Shown: positions 44,287-54,703, counted from the first letter of the stretch. The stretch is 64,000 nucleotides of DNA from Prevotella melaninogenica (GCF_003609775.1 NZ_AP018050.1:992001-1056000), one strand, 5' to 3'. Notes: generated from the sequence alone by a model not told the origin. Numbers and translations are program-made.

Positions 44287-46980
44287 TTACTTCTTTCTCA
44301 ACTCTTCAAGACTTGTCTTCAAAGCGGCAATCTTCTCTTCAGAGTCGCTCTGCTTCTTGCGCTCACGTTCGATGACTGCTGCAGGAGCATTTGCCACGAA
44401 GTTCTCGTTTGACAACTTCTTCTTGATACCTATGAGGAAGCCCTCAAGGTGCTTAAGTTCCTTCTCCTGCTTCTCAATCTCAGCTGCAACGTCAATCAAG
44501 TCGCCCACTGGGACAGCGAAGCTATCAGTACCTACCATGAAACCAGATGCGTCTCCGCTCTTCTCTGTTACCACTTCAATAGCCTTCAAGTTAGCCATCT
44601 TGATGATTACACTATTATAAGCCTCATAGTTGTTCTGACCAATTACGTTCAAGTCGAGCTCAACCTTTGGAGCAATGTTCTTCTGATTGCGTACGGTTCT
44701 CACACCGCTGACAATCGCCTTAACCTGCTCAATTGCTTCAATAAGACTCAACTCGTCCTTGCTTGGAGCATCGAGCTTGAGTTCATCCCGCATAATACTC
44801 TCGCTATCCTTACGGTCATAGATGTGCTGCCACAACTCCTCAGTAATGAAAGGCATGAATGGGTGCAACATCTTCAAGAGTGAATTGAAGAATTTAAGGG
44901 TTGCTTCGTAGGTGAGCTTGTCGATTGGTTTGCCGTATTCAGGCTTAATCATCTCCAAGTACCAACTTGAGAACTCGTCCCAGAAGAGGCGGTAAACAGT
45001 CATCAAAGCCTCTGAAATACGATAGCTCTTGAATTGCTCGTTCATCTCGGCATTTACTTCCTTCAGCTTCGCATCGAACCATTCAACAGCAATCTTACTT
45101 GCCAATGGCTGCTCAGTATCAGCTGTTTCCCAACCCTGAACGAGGCGGAAAGCATTCCAAATCTTATTGTTGAAGTTACGTCCTTGCTCGCAAAGTGTCT
45201 CGTCGAAGAGGATGTCATTACCTGCAGGTGCAGAGAGCATCATACCCATACGAACACCGTCAGCACCGTACTTCTCAATCAACATGATAGGGTCTGGTGA
45301 GTTACCAAGACTCTTACTCATCTTACGTCCGAGCTTATCACGTACAATACCTGTGAAGTAGACATGCTTGAATGGGAACTTTCCACGATACTCATAGCCT
45401 GCCATAATCATACGTGCTACCCAGAAGAAGATAATATCTGGACCTGTAACGAGGTCGCTGGTAGGGTAGTAGTAGTTGATTTCTTCGTTATCAGGGTTAT
45501 TGATTCCATCGAACACAGAGATAGGCCACAACCAACTTGAGAACCAAGTATCCATACAGTCGCTCTCCTGCTCGAGGTCAGCAGCTGTAACAGAAGGGTT
45601 GATATCCTGTGCCAACTTCAATGCTTCTTCAGTAGTTTCTGCCACAACAGTGGCATTCTTACCCTCAGCATCTTTGAAGTAATATGCTGGAATACGATGA
45701 CCCCACCACAACTGACGGCTGATACACCAGTCCTTAATATTCTCTAACCAGTGGCGGTAAGTGTTCTTGTATTTTTTAGGATAGAACTCAATATCGTCGT
45801 TCATGACTGGAGCGAGGGCGATATCAGCAAAGTGCTGCATCTTTAAGAACCATTGTGTAGAGAGCTTAGGCTCAATAGGTACGTGTGTACGCTCTGAGTA
45901 ACCCACCTTATTATCATAGTCCTCAACCTTCTCCATGAGGCCTGCAGCCTCCAAATCCTTTGATATCTGCTTACGTACATCCATACGGTCCTGACCAACA
46001 TACAAGCCAGCAGCCTCAGAGATAGTACCATTATCGTTAAAGATATCAATTGTTTCTAAACCATGCTTCAAACCAAGAGCGTGGTCGTTTACGTCGTGAG
46101 CAGGGGTTACCTTCAAACAACCAGTACCGAACTGGATATCAACGTATGAGTCTTCAATAACTGGAATCACACGATTTACCAATGGAACGATAACATGAAG
46201 ACCCCTCAACCATGTGTTTTTAACGTCCTCTGGGTTGATACACATAGCCGAGTCACCCATGATAGTCTCAGGACGAGTGGTAGCAACAACTGCATAGTAA
46301 CCCTTCTCATCCTTATGCATTACGTTGCCTTCATTCTTTCGTTCAACCTTTGTCTGGTCTTCTTTTGCAACATAGTATTTAAGGTGATAAAGCTTAGAAT
46401 GTTCATCCTTGTAGATTACCTCTTCGTCAGAAAGAGCAGTCTGAGCCTGTGGGTCCCAGTTAACCATGCGTACACCACGATAGATGTAACCCTTCTTATA
46501 GAGGTCACAGAATACTTTTATAACGCTTTCGCTGCGGATATCATCCATAGTAAATGCAGTACGGTCCCAATCGCATGAGCAACCAAGTCGGCGCAACTGT
46601 TTGAGGATAATGCCACCATGCTCGTGTGTCCAATCCCATGCATGTTCAAGGAACTGCTCACGAGTGAGGTCAGTCTTCTTTACACCTTGCTCTGCAAGGC
46701 GATTCACAACCTTTGCCTCTGTAGCAATACTTGCGTGGTCTGTACCTGGTACCCAGCAAGCATTCTTACCCTCCATACGGGCACGTCTTACCAGAATGTC
46801 CTGAATTGTATTGTTCAACATGTGGCCCATGTGAAGCACACCTGTTACGTTTGGTGGTGGAATAACCACGGTGTAAGGCTCGCGGCCATCAGGCTTAGAA
46901 CTGAAAAGCTTGTTGTCCAGCCAATACTGGTACCATTTTGATTCCACTATTTGTGGATCATACTTGCTTGCTAATTCCAT
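44287..46980 (-). CDS. valS: Valyl-tRNA synthetase
   Basis: 897 residues, class I with editing domain. HIGH-type [32 protein letters not shown], and a C-terminal coiled coil ([20 protein letters not shown]) typical of ValRS. The frame opens with a TTG at 47028, but a minus-strand TACTTTTG promoter box covers that position (47026-47033), so the ATG at 46980, directly before [20 protein letters not shown], is the start. Divergent from mazG. Confidence 0.96.
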   Translation of the reverse strand: MELASKYDPQIVESKWYQYWLDNKLFSSKPDGREPYTVVIPPPNVTGVLHMGHMLNNTIQDILVRRARMEGKNACWVPGTDHASIATEAKVVNRLAEQGVKKTDLTREQFLEHAWDWTHEHGGIILKQLRRLGCSCDWDRTAFTMDDIRSESVIKVFCDLYKKGYIYRGVRMVNWDPQAQTALSDEEVIYKDEHSKLYHLKYYVAKEDQTKVERKNEGNVMHKDEKGYYAVVATTRPETIMGDSAMCINPEDVKNTWLRGLHVIVPLVNRVIPVIEDSYVDIQFGTGCLKVTPAHDVNDHALGLKHGLETIDIFNDNGTISEAAGLYVGQDRMDVRKQISKDLEAAGLMEKVEDYDNKVGYSERTHVPIEPKLSTQWFLKMQHFADIALAPVMNDDIEFYPKKYKNTYRHWLENIKDWCISRQLWWGHRIPAYYFKDAEGKNATVVAETTEEALKLAQDINPSVTAADLEQESDCMDTWFSSWLWPISVFDGINNPDNEEINYYYPTSDLVTGPDIIFFWVARMIMAGYEYRGKFPFKHVYFTGIVRDKLGRKMSKSLGNSPDPIMLIEKYGADGVRMGMMLSAPAGNDILFDETLCEQGRNFNNKIWNAFRLVQGWETADTEQPLASKIAVEWFDAKLKEVNAEMNEQFKSYRISEALMTVYRLFWDEFSSWYLEMIKPEYGKPIDKLTYEATLKFFNSLLKMLHPFMPFITEELWQHIYDRKDSESIMRDELKLDAPSKDELSLIEAIEQVKAIVSGVRTVRNQKNIAPKVELDLNVIGQNNYEAYNSVIIKMANLKAIEVVTEKSGDASGFMVGTDSFAVPVGDLIDVAAEIEKQEKELKHLEGFLIGIKKKLSNENFVANAPAAVIERERKKQSDSEEKIAALKTSLEELRKK

Positions 46981-47025
46981 TGTCTCGTATATTATTATTT
47001 CTTTATTATCTTTAAAATTACGATG

Positions 47026-47063
47026 CAAAAGTACAAAAAATCCGCCTAAAAAGCGTATCTTTG
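47026..47063. promoter_or_regulatory. Divergent valS/mazG promoter boxes
   Basis: Minus-strand TACTTTTG (47026-47033) for valS and plus-strand TATCTTTG (47056-47063) for mazG, only 22 bp apart. Neither has a good -33 match. Confidence 0.6.
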
Positions 47064-47125
47064 CATCAATAATAGTACACAGATGAGTACTTTAACGTTT
47101 ATCTTTAACTTTAAACATCAAGACT

Positions 47126-48007
47126 TTGCATACTAAAGAAGAGAAACTGGAAGCTTTTGCCCGACTTTTAGACATTCAAGAACGACTCCGAAAGGAGTGC
47201 CCGTGGGACAGAAAACAAACCAATGAAAGCCTTCGTCCTAATACGATTGAAGAGACTTTTGAATTGGCAGATGCACTCTTGAAAAATGACTCAAAAGAGA
47301 TTTGTAAGGAACTTGGAGATGTGATGGAGCACGTTGTCTTCTATTCATTGCTTGGTGAAGAAAAAGATGACTTTGATGTTGCTGATGTCTGTAATGCACA
47401 ATCTGATAAACTTATGTTTCGACATGATTTTATTGATTGGACGGGTTGGAGCGTGACACGCTCTGATATGGTTGTTAATGCAGCGGGACAGGTTGTTTAC
47501 AAAGATGAAGAACAGCAGGCTGCTAAAAACGCACAGTCGTCAACTCCTAATACTGCTTCTCAAGTGGAATCTACATGGGAGCAGCGCAAACAACGTGAGC
47601 GTGATGGCAATACTTCGGTACTCTCTGGTGTGCCAAATTCGCTACCAAGTCTTATTAAGGCTTATCGTATCCAAGATAAGGCACGTAATGTTGGTTTTGA
47701 TTGGGAAAAGAAAGAGCAAGTATGGGACAAGGTGTATGAAGAATTAGGAGAGTTGAAGAACGAGTTGATGAAGGAAGATAAGCAGCGTTCAACAGAAGAG
47801 CTTGGCGACTTCTTATTCTCTCTTATTAATGCAGCACGCCTCTATCATTTGAATCCTGATAATGCTCTTGAGCATACGAATCAGAAGTTTATTAAACGGT
47901 TTAATTATATTGAGGAAGCAGCTAAGGAAAAGGGAGTTACGATAAAAGACTTAACTCTTGCTGAAATGGATGAGTTATGGAATCAAGCCAAGGCTGCTAA
48001 CAATTAA
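47126..48007 (+). CDS. mazG: Nucleoside triphosphate pyrophosphohydrolase MazG
   Basis: 293 residues. Two MazG-fold halves: RLRKECPWDRKQTNESLRPN with EETFELADALLKNDSKEICK and ELGDVMEHVVFYSLLGEEKD in the first, and EELGELKNELMKEDKQRSTE with ELGDFLFSLINAARLYHLNP in the second, giving the EExxE...ExxD metal sites. It hydrolyses (d)NTPs to monophosphates. No ATG is in frame; the start appears to be TTG at 47126, which places the conserved HTKEEKLEAFARLLDI at the N-terminus. Followed by a lipoprotein gene after 29 nt. Confidence 0.92.
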   Translation: MHTKEEKLEAFARLLDIQERLRKECPWDRKQTNESLRPNTIEETFELADALLKNDSKEICKELGDVMEHVVFYSLLGEEKDDFDVADVCNAQSDKLMFRHDFIDWTGWSVTRSDMVVNAAGQVVYKDEEQQAAKNAQSSTPNTASQVESTWEQRKQRERDGNTSVLSGVPNSLPSLIKAYRIQDKARNVGFDWEKKEQVWDKVYEELGELKNELMKEDKQRSTEELGDFLFSLINAARLYHLNPDNALEHTNQKFIKRFNYIEEAAKEKGVTIKDLTLAEMDELWNQAKAANN

Positions 48008-48036
48008 AATTACGATAGGAATTAAGGAGTATAAAT

Positions 48037-48594
48037 ATGAAAAGAATCTTTTATTTTATCATGTCTTTGTTTATTCTTGCAGTAGCAATCTCTTGCAAGG
48101 ATAACAAGCCTAAGTCTGTAATGTCTCAATCAGGAGAGGTAGAGGACTCTGTTTCTACTAACGATAGTACAATCTATGGTACGATGGTTGATGGTGGTAT
48201 GAACTCTATCATTCTGCTTACAGACAATGGTGATACACTTGAATATCTTGTAAATCCAGATGATACAATTGAGGTTGTCAAAGGTGGAAAGATTAATGGT
48301 GACCGCTTTGCTATTATTGGTTATAAAGAATATGGTGACAACTTTATGCGTTCAGCGATTAACCTTACCTCTTTGTTAGGTAACTGGAGTAGTCTTGATC
48401 GCAACTTCGAAATTAAAGAAGGTGGTACTGTCACTTCAAGTTTGCAGTCTGAGAAGAATCCATGGACAGCTTGGAAAATATGGAATGGCAAGTTGATTCT
48501 GTCTAAGGATACCTTTGATATAGAAAACCTTGGTGCAGACACGTTGTCATTGGAGAATAAAGCGGGTATCTTTGTCTTTACAAGAGGAAAATAA
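48037..48594 (+). CDS. Lipocalin-like lipoprotein
   Basis: 185 residues with lipoprotein signal peptide and lipobox AISC (Cys20). The C-terminal half contains LLGNWSSLDRNFEIKEGGTV and TAWKIWNGKLILSKDTFDIE, which resembles small lipocalin-like domains of Bacteroidales. Probably anchored to the outer membrane; ligand unknown. Likely co-transcribed with mazG. Confidence 0.75.
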   Translation: MKRIFYFIMSLFILAVAISCKDNKPKSVMSQSGEVEDSVSTNDSTIYGTMVDGGMNSIILLTDNGDTLEYLVNPDDTIEVVKGGKINGDRFAIIGYKEYGDNFMRSAINLTSLLGNWSSLDRNFEIKEGGTVTSSLQSEKNPWTAWKIWNGKLILSKDTFDIENLGADTLSLENKAGIFVFTRGK

Positions 48595-48650
48595 ACTCTT
48601 CGCAATGCTCTCTTTTAAGAGAATGTAACGACTATTATAAGAAAATGAAT

Positions 48651-48690
48651 CTTTTCATTCCTCTCTTAAAAGGGTGGAATGAAAAGATAT
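48651..48690. other. Perfect 13-bp inverted repeat before rnz
   Basis: ATCTTTTCATTCC and GGAATGAAAAGAT around a 14-nt loop, directly upstream of the rnz ATG (48703). No T-run, so a leader or operator structure is as likely as termination. Confidence 0.5.
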
Positions 48691-48702
48691 TGGTAAATAT
48701 AT

Positions 48703-49617
48703 ATGGAGCCCTTTAAAGTACATATTCTTGGTTGCGGTAGTGCATTACCAACTTTGCAACATAATGCTTCTTCTCAAGTTGTTGAACTTAGGGAGAAGCT
48801 TTTTATGATAGATTGTGGGGAGGGGACGCAGATACAACTTCGCAGGTCACGTATACATTTCTCTAAGATTATCGCTGTTTTTATTAGCCACCTGCATGGT
48901 GATCATTGCTTTGGCTTGCCCGGAATGATTTCTACCTTTGGTATGACGGGACGCACGGCTCCTTTACATATCTATGCTCCTGCGGCTTTTGAGCCTATTC
49001 TTGACCAAACATTGAACTTCTTTTGTCAAGGTTTAGAGTTTGAGGTTGTGTTCCATGCTGTTGATACAAAGCAGAATAAGGTGGTTTATGAGGATAGGAG
49101 TCTGACGGTTGAGACAATCCCTTTGCAGCATCGTATTGAATGTTGTGGCTATCTGTTCCGTGAGAAACCAACGCTACCGCATATTCGCCGTGATATGATA
49201 GACTTTTATCATATTCCTATCAGTCAGATTAATAATATAAAAGCAGGGGCAGATTGGGTGACGCCAGAGGGCGATGTGATTCCTAATAGTAAACTGACAA
49301 CGCCTGCTGCGCCTACTCGTAGCTATGCTTATTGTTCTGATACGCGATACATTAAAACCCTACATAATCTTGTAAAAGAAGTTACGACACTCTATCATGA
49401 AAGTACATACGCAGCACAAGATGCTGATCGTGCTCGTCTTTATTGGCACAGTACATCTGAGCAAGCTGCACAGGTGGCTCGTGATGCGTCTGTGGGGAAA
49501 CTTCTTTTAGGGCATTATTCTGCACGTTATGGTAATGAACAGCAGTTGTTAGAGGAGGCAAAAGAAATATTCCCTAATAGCTTCCTGACACAAGAAGGTG
49601 TAACCTTTGATATATAA
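48703..49617 (+). CDS. rnz: Ribonuclease Z
   Basis: 304 residues of the metallo-beta-lactamase fold. Zinc motif FISHLHGDHCFGLPGMIS (HxHxDH), C-terminal CSDTRY, HESTYAA and LLGHYSARYG. Processes 3' ends of tRNA precursors. Complete. Followed by a family-3 TTCATGAA array. Confidence 0.95.
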   Translation: MEPFKVHILGCGSALPTLQHNASSQVVELREKLFMIDCGEGTQIQLRRSRIHFSKIIAVFISHLHGDHCFGLPGMISTFGMTGRTAPLHIYAPAAFEPILDQTLNFFCQGLEFEVVFHAVDTKQNKVVYEDRSLTVETIPLQHRIECCGYLFREKPTLPHIRRDMIDFYHIPISQINNIKAGADWVTPEGDVIPNSKLTTPAAPTRSYAYCSDTRYIKTLHNLVKEVTTLYHESTYAAQDADRARLYWHSTSEQAAQVARDASVGKLLLGHYSARYGNEQQLLEEAKEIFPNSFLTQEGVTFDI

Positions 49618-49791
49618 GTAGGCTTGTATGATTTTTTTTTTGATGCAATCTACCAATCTTAATGTTATACAAATAAGAAAGGTAGCATATACCTATACTT
49701 ATATATAATATAGGCTTTTAAGATTACGAATAATCAGTTTCTGAACTTGTATTAGAGTGCTAAAATCCTATTGTAAATGATAACAACCGAA

Positions 49792-49875
49792 TTATTTTCA
49801 TGAAAATAAATATTTTTCTTCATGAAAATAAATATTTTTGTTCACGTAAATAAATTTTTCTTGTCGTGAAAATAA
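49792..49875. repeat. 22-bp-period TTCATGAA dyad array, family 3, second locus
   Basis: TCATGA at 49798, TCATGA at 49820, TCACGT at 49842 and TCGTGA at 49864, starts exactly 22 bp apart, with AT-rich spacers such as AAATAAATATTTTT. It lies in the 297-bp gap between rnz and the convergent 67-residue ORF; no other element is recognised there. Confidence 0.85.
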
Positions 49876-49914
49876 TTCGATAATGGTTGTCCCTTTTACA
49901 GATTAAAATGGTGA

Positions 49915-50118
49915 TTAGTCTTTCTTTTCTTCCTCATTTGAAGATTGAAATGACGCTAAACGTTCTCCCCTTACAAATATTACAACACCACTTAATACCA
50001 ATGCTAATCCACCGAAAAGTAGTTCGTTTCCATTGAAGTGGAGAATAACATGGAGTGCGAACAGAAGTAGACCTAAAATAATGTCTGCGATGCCTAAGTA
50101 TTTGATATATCTTTTCAT
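49915..50118 (-). CDS. Small two-helix membrane protein, function unknown
   Basis: 67 residues with two hydrophobic helices ([20 protein letters not shown] and [17 protein letters not shown]) and an acidic tail. The ATG at 50118 is supported by a minus-strand TACTTTTG box at 50149-50156; the frame upstream overlaps that promoter. It is divergent from the rpsF operon. No similarity recognised. Confidence 0.65.
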   Translation of the reverse strand: MKRYIKYLGIADIILGLLLFALHVILHFNGNELLFGGLALVLSGVVIFVRGERLASFQSSNEEEKKD

Positions 50119-50165
50119 ACAAAAGTGTAAATATGCCGTTTGTTGGCGCAAAAGTACTAAAAATA

Positions 50166-50197
50166 TTTGGTCAGTTGCATAAAAATCAGTACTTTTG
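50166..50197 (+). promoter_or_regulatory. Consensus promoter of the rpsF-rpsR-rplI operon
   Basis: TTTG (50166-50169), exactly 20 bp, TACTTTTG (50190-50197). Leader to rpsF is about 50 nt; a divergent box for the small membrane protein lies at 50149-50156. Confidence 0.75.
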
Positions 50198-50255
50198 CAC
50201 CGCATTTTGCGAAAGCAGGTGTAATTTAATTCACAATTTTATATTTTTAAGTAGT

Positions 50256-50600
50256 ATGAATCAATACGAAACCGTTTTCATTTTGACTCCCGTTTTGTCT
50301 GACGAACAGATGAAGGAAACGGTCGCTAAATTCAAGAAACTGCTCACCGACAATGGCGCTGAGATCTTGAACGAGGAGGCCTGGGGTCTGAAGAAGTTGG
50401 CTTACAACATCCAGAAGAAGTCATCTGGCTTCTACGCAATGTTGGAGTTCAACGCAGAACCAACAGTTATCAACACTCTCGAGACCGGCTTCCGTCGTGA
50501 CGAGAAGGTTATTCGTTACATCACCGTTAAGCAGGACAAGTACTCTGCAGCTTATGCTGAGAAGCGTCGTGCTAAATGGGCAGCTAAAAAGGAGGCTTAA
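50256..50600 (+). CDS. rpsF: 30S ribosomal protein S6
   Basis: 114 residues. Recognised from [20 protein letters not shown] and [12 protein letters not shown]. The ATG at 50256 is chosen over an upstream extension that crosses the promoter. First gene of the S6-S18-L9 operon; S6 pairs with S18 on the small subunit platform. The single-strand-binding protein gene usually found here in some phyla is absent. Confidence 0.97.
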   Translation: MNQYETVFILTPVLSDEQMKETVAKFKKLLTDNGAEILNEEAWGLKKLAYNIQKKSSGFYAMLEFNAEPTVINTLETGFRRDEKVIRYITVKQDKYSAAYAEKRRAKWAAKKEA

Positions 50601-50603
50601 ATC

Positions 50604-50873
50604 ATGGCAGAGCAGAAATCAGAAATCCGTTATTTGACCGCTCCTTCTATCGACACAAAGAAGAAGAAGTATTGCCGTTTCAAGAAGAGCGGTATTAAGT
50701 ACATCGATTATAAGGATGGCGAGTTCTTGAAGAAATTCCTCAACGAACAGGGTAAGATTCTTCCTCGTCGTATCACAGGTACTTCTTTGAAGTATCAGCG
50801 TCGTGTGGCACAGGCTGTTAAGCGTGCTCGCCAGATTGCGCTCCTTCCATACGTAACCGATTTGATGAAGTAA
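50604..50873 (+). CDS. rpsR: 30S ribosomal protein S18
   Basis: 89 residues, full length. [40 protein letters not shown] and the C-terminal [17 protein letters not shown] are typical. Binds 16S rRNA with S6. Begins 3 nt after rpsF and 15 nt before rplI. Confidence 0.98.
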   Translation: MAEQKSEIRYLTAPSIDTKKKKYCRFKKSGIKYIDYKDGEFLKKFLNEQGKILPRRITGTSLKYQRRVAQAVKRARQIALLPYVTDLMK

Positions 50874-50888
50874 AAAGGAGGTCAATAG

Positions 50889-51416
50889 ATGGAAATTATT
50901 TTGAAAGAAGATATTATCGGTCTTGGATACAAGAACGATATCGTTAATGTAAAGAATGGTTATGGCCGTAACTACCTTATCCCAACAGGTAAGGGTATCA
51001 TCGCTTCTCCATCTGCTAAGAAGCAGTTGGCTGAAAACTTGAAGCAGCAGGCTTCTAAGCTCGCAGCTCTTAAGGCTGAGGCAGAGAAGAAGGCAGCTCA
51101 GTTGGAGGGTGTAGAGCTTGTTATTGCAACTAAGGTTTCTGCAACTGGCGTAACTTACGGTTCAGTTAATGCAGCTACTGTTGTTGAGGAACTCGCTAAG
51201 CGCGGTATTGAAATCGATCGTAAGATTGTTACAATGCGCGATATGAAGAAGGTTGGTACATCTGAGGCTACTGTACACTTCCACAAGGAGGTTGAGGTTA
51301 AGGTTCCTGTAACTGTTGTTGCAGAGAATCAGCCAGCACCTGCTGTTGAGGAAGCTCCAGTAGAGCAGCCTGCAGAGGCAACTGTAGCTGAGGAGGAAAC
51401 TCCTGCAGCAGAGTAA
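50889..51416 (+). CDS. rplI: 50S ribosomal protein L9
   Basis: 175 residues. The N-terminal domain MEIILKEDIIGLGYKNDIV with VKNGYGRNYLIPTGKGIIAS is unmistakable, then the long connecting helix and C-terminal domain. The last about 25 residues are an Ala/Glu/Pro-rich acidic extension (PAPAVEEAPVEQPAEATVAE) beyond the usual 148-150 residues. GGAGG-like Shine-Dalgarno at 50878 (AGGAGGT). Confidence 0.97.
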   Translation: MEIILKEDIIGLGYKNDIVNVKNGYGRNYLIPTGKGIIASPSAKKQLAENLKQQASKLAALKAEAEKKAAQLEGVELVIATKVSATGVTYGSVNAATVVEELAKRGIEIDRKIVTMRDMKKVGTSEATVHFHKEVEVKVPVTVVAENQPAPAVEEAPVEQPAEATVAEEETPAAE

Positions 51417-51502
51417 TTCTATATTGACATTTTGCACTGTAAAGCAGTAATGTTAGATAATAATCCCTTTCACTTTCGGGTGGAGGGGATTTTTTAGTCA
51501 TT

Positions 51503-52576
51503 ATGAAACGAATTGTACTTACCGGCGGTCCATGTGCCGGAAAAACAACAGCACTTGTCAAGATTATTGAGCACTTCTCAAGTCTTGGCTATAAGGTGTT
51601 TATCATTCCTGAAGTTCCAACGCTTTTCTCTCAGGCGGGTATGGATTATCTTACAGATAATGCTGCGTTCTTCTATGAAGGAGAGAAGGCAACTTTGGAG
51701 GTTCAACTTGCTTTGGAAGATAATTTTACGCGTATGGCTGAGACCATTGATAAACCTACGATTATAGTATGTGATCGTGGTACAATGGATATCTCTGCTT
51801 ATATGAAGCCAGAGATGTGGAAAGAGATTACAGCTGGTGTAGGAACAACTTCCGAGGAACTTCGTGCTCGTTATGATGCAGTTCTTCACCTTGTGAGTGC
51901 TGCGGATGGAGCAGAACAGTTCTATACCACTGCTAATAATGCTGAACGTACAGAAGGGCTTGAGCTTGCACGTGAAATGGATAAGAAAGTTATTCAAGCT
52001 TGGTCGGAACATCCGCACTTGCGTGTAATCAACAATCACGAGAACTTTGACACGAAGATTAATCGTGTTATACAGGATATTTCTAATGTCTTGGAGATTC
52101 CACAGCAGATTGTCGAGGAACGCAAATACATTGTTCGATTGACTGGTGAGATTCCTGATGCTATCGAAAGTGAGATTACACAGACCTATCTAACCTCAGA
52201 ACCTCGCAGTGAGGTGCGTCTACGTCGTCGTACTCTGAATGGTGTTTCGGTTAATGTTCGTACAACAAAGAAGACCTTACCGAATAATGAACAGGTTGTT
52301 ACTGAGCGACAGATAGATAATAATCTATATGAATCATTGATGCGTCAGGCAGATCCTTATCGTCAGTCTATCCACAAGATTCGCAAGACCTTTATCTGGC
52401 GTGGTCAGTTCTTTGAACTTGATACTTATCTTGCTCCTACCTCTAATCTTCAGATTTTGGAGACAAAGGGAATCGTTGACCATGAGGATGTGAATTTCCC
52501 TCCATTCATTGAAGTTCTTGAGGATATCACAGGTAAGACTGAATACTATAATTACAATTTGGCTTTGAAGAAGTAA
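51503..52576 (+). CDS. AAA P-loop NTPase fused to CYTH-like domain
   Basis: 357 residues. An N-terminal kinase-like P-loop domain (GGPCAGKTT at 8-16; IVCDRGTMDIS as Walker B-like) and a C-terminal about 150-residue part from about residue 205 that looks like a CYTH/triphosphate tunnel fold: EERKYIVRL (E-x-K-like), SEVRLRRRT, VTERQID, FELDTY, LEDITG. Similar AAA_28-CYTH fusions exist in Bacteroidota; the reaction is unknown, perhaps polyphosphate- or nucleotide-related. Followed by a terminator. Confidence 0.8.
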   Translation: MKRIVLTGGPCAGKTTALVKIIEHFSSLGYKVFIIPEVPTLFSQAGMDYLTDNAAFFYEGEKATLEVQLALEDNFTRMAETIDKPTIIVCDRGTMDISAYMKPEMWKEITAGVGTTSEELRARYDAVLHLVSAADGAEQFYTTANNAERTEGLELAREMDKKVIQAWSEHPHLRVINNHENFDTKINRVIQDISNVLEIPQQIVEERKYIVRLTGEIPDAIESEITQTYLTSEPRSEVRLRRRTLNGVSVNVRTTKKTLPNNEQVVTERQIDNNLYESLMRQADPYRQSIHKIRKTFIWRGQFFELDTYLAPTSNLQILETKGIVDHEDVNFPPFIEVLEDITGKTEYYNYNLALKK

Positions 52577-52629
52577 AAAGTCTTAAGCTTTCTATATCAA
52601 AGAATAGCTTTATAACTTTAAAGTAAAAT

Positions 52630-52665
52630 AAATGCCGTAATACTCTCTGAGCGTTACGGCATTTG
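52630..52665. terminator. Bidirectional terminator between convergent genes
   Basis: AAATGCCGTAA pairs with TTACGGCATTT over 13 nt, between the AAA-CYTH gene (+) and the GH109 gene (-). Confidence 0.75.
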
Positions 52666-52686
52666 TTGTATGTTGTTTTAAGAAGT

Positions 52687-54234
52687 TTACTTCTTCTTTG
52701 TAGCCTTATCGAGCTTCTCCCAGTATTTCTTACCTTTTTCCTTCAACTTAGCAGTGAAGTCCATAGCGTCTGCTGCAGCCTGTGCTTCATCAGCAGGAGA
52801 TGCGTAAGCGTGGTGGAATCCTTTAACTTTATTCCACTCTCCGCGTGTGAAATCAGGCACTTCTACAGGAATGTTACCATTGTCCATAGAGATAGAACCT
52901 AACTCTGCCAAGCAGCACCATTCTGCCAAGTCATAAACGTCGATATCCAAAGGAAGACCGTTCTGTAGACAGTAAACTAAACGTGAGTCCATGATGAAGT
53001 CCATACCACCATGTCCACCAACTTCTTTTGCCTGCTTCTCATATTTAGCAACGATAGGACTCTCATACTTCTCTATCAATGCTTTGGTGTCAACCTGTGA
53101 AAGATAAGAGTGACCTGAAAGGTTGTCAGATGACGGAGTAACACCTGATTTCTTCATCTCCTCAGCAGAAAGAGCAAAGCCTTCAAAAGGATACTTATTG
53201 GCAAAACCCTTTGTTCCAGTGAGCTGATACATACGATTATATGGCTGTGGGGTCATTACGTTATGATGAATCTCAATTACCTTTCCGTTCTCTGTGCTGA
53301 TAAGGGTAGTTGTTTGGTCACCATTACGGAACTCGTTACAAGGCTCTCCAGTCATTTTCTCAACCTGTTTCTTACCATTAACAGACTTTGTATCCATTGC
53401 AACGAGGGTGTTCATCTTATCACCTCTGTGGATATCCAATACCTGTGCGATAGGGCCTAAGCCATGAGTTGCATAGACGTCACCACGGAATTTCTGGTTG
53501 TAATCCAATCTCCAGCCTAACTTGTCTTGTGCATCCTTCTTCCAATATGCGTCCCAGAATTTAGATAGTTCATGACGATAGGCACCCTGAACATAAAGAA
53601 TCTCACCGAAGACATCTTTCTGTGCCATGTTCAATGAGTTCAACTCAAAGAAGTCATAGCAGCAGTTCTCAAGCATCATACAGTGCAGACGCTTCTTCTC
53701 AGATATATCGATGAGTTTCCAAATTTCTGTAAGGTTCATGGCAGCAGGTACTTCTACAGCAACGTGCTTACCATTGTTCATAGCCTCGTAGGCAACAAGG
53801 AAGTGATGCTTCCAGTCTGGAGCAATATATACAAGGTCAATATCCTTGCGCTTGCAAAGCTCTTTATAGCCATCTTCTCCAGAGTAGATGTCGGCTGCAG
53901 GCATGCTTGCTTTACGTAGATATTCTTGACATCTCTCAGCTCTACCGCGCTCATAGTCGCAGAGTGCCATTACTTGGATACCAGGGATATGTGTCCAACG
54001 CTCTACAGCATCATGACCACGCATTCCTAAACCAACAAAAGCCACGCGAACAACCTTCAACTTAGGTGAAGTCATGTTCAGTGCACTTTCTTGTCCTGCT
54101 GCACGTACTGGAACTTCCGTTACAGCTTTTCCATTGGTCACCTTGTATGGCCAGTTGAACTGAGCCATTACAGTTGATGGTAAGAGAAAGCTACCGAGAA
54201 TAAATGCAGTAGCTATTGATTTTCTGATACTCAT
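52687..54234 (-). CDS. Exported Gfo/Idh/MocA oxidoreductase, GH109-like glycosidase
   Basis: 515 residues with a cleavable signal peptide (ATAFILGSFLLPSTVMAQ). A Rossmann NAD domain (RVAFVGLGMRGHDAVERWTH) and a C-terminal substrate domain (MLENCCYDFFELNSLNMAQK, TATHG-like YATHGLGPIAQVLDIHRGDK) match the GH109 family of alpha-N-acetylgalactosaminidases (NAD-dependent redox hydrolysis). The signal peptide fits periplasmic glycan removal. Promoter box TATCTTTGC on the minus strand at about 54294-54302. Confidence 0.88.
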   Translation of the reverse strand: MSIRKSIATAFILGSFLLPSTVMAQFNWPYKVTNGKAVTEVPVRAAGQESALNMTSPKLKVVRVAFVGLGMRGHDAVERWTHIPGIQVMALCDYERGRAERCQEYLRKASMPAADIYSGEDGYKELCKRKDIDLVYIAPDWKHHFLVAYEAMNNGKHVAVEVPAAMNLTEIWKLIDISEKKRLHCMMLENCCYDFFELNSLNMAQKDVFGEILYVQGAYRHELSKFWDAYWKKDAQDKLGWRLDYNQKFRGDVYATHGLGPIAQVLDIHRGDKMNTLVAMDTKSVNGKKQVEKMTGEPCNEFRNGDQTTTLISTENGKVIEIHHNVMTPQPYNRMYQLTGTKGFANKYPFEGFALSAEEMKKSGVTPSSDNLSGHSYLSQVDTKALIEKYESPIVAKYEKQAKEVGGHGGMDFIMDSRLVYCLQNGLPLDIDVYDLAEWCCLAELGSISMDNGNIPVEVPDFTRGEWNKVKGFHHAYASPADEAQAAADAMDFTAKLKEKGKKYWEKLDKATKKK

Positions 54235-54540
54235 TGTTTTTAGTTATTTGTTTATTGGTAAATTTTGTATTTTAATATCCAAAGTATTTGTAGGCAAAGA
54301 TACTAAAAAATATTTAAACAAAAGAAGTATGACTTCTCCTTTTTCCTAATGATTCAGCCATTGTTTAGTAAGATTAAATTATTTAATGTGTTATGTGCTA
54401 TTGCTTATGTTTATACTTAAATTAATTTATAGGGCTTTTATGCAGTCAACTCATCCAATCTTGAATTTGTTAATCATTAGTTTCTCACTTATATTATAAT
54501 GATAGAAAAGATTCTTTCTTTCGTTTTCTTATCAATATAT

Positions 54541-54619
54541 TGATGCTTAGCACGTGTGGTGCGAATGGTGCGCACCAATGGTGCGGATGGTAAACACCAC
54601 ATGTGTTGTTGGTCAACAC
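54541..54619. repeat. 22-bp-period dyad array, family 1, locus E
   Basis: GCACGTGTGGTGC (54550-54562), GCACCAATGGTGC (54572-54584), ACACCACATGTGT (54594-54606), then half-unit ACAC from 54616; spacers GAATGGTGC, GGATGGTAA and TGTTGGTCA. Exactly 22 bp apart. It lies in the 522-bp gap between the J-domain gene and the GH109 start, which otherwise holds only the GH109 promoter and a minus terminator. Confidence 0.9.
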
Positions 54620-54703
54620 TTATCAAATCGCAATACCTCTTAGTAAGAATAATTGCTTTTTTGATCTAATAACTGGCTTGTATGGGGTTATGCTTGTGAT
54701 ACA

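Noticed and set aside
46981..47028. N-terminal extension of ValS from a TTG at 47028
   Set aside because: It overlaps the valS promoter box; the ATG at 46980 precedes the conserved start.
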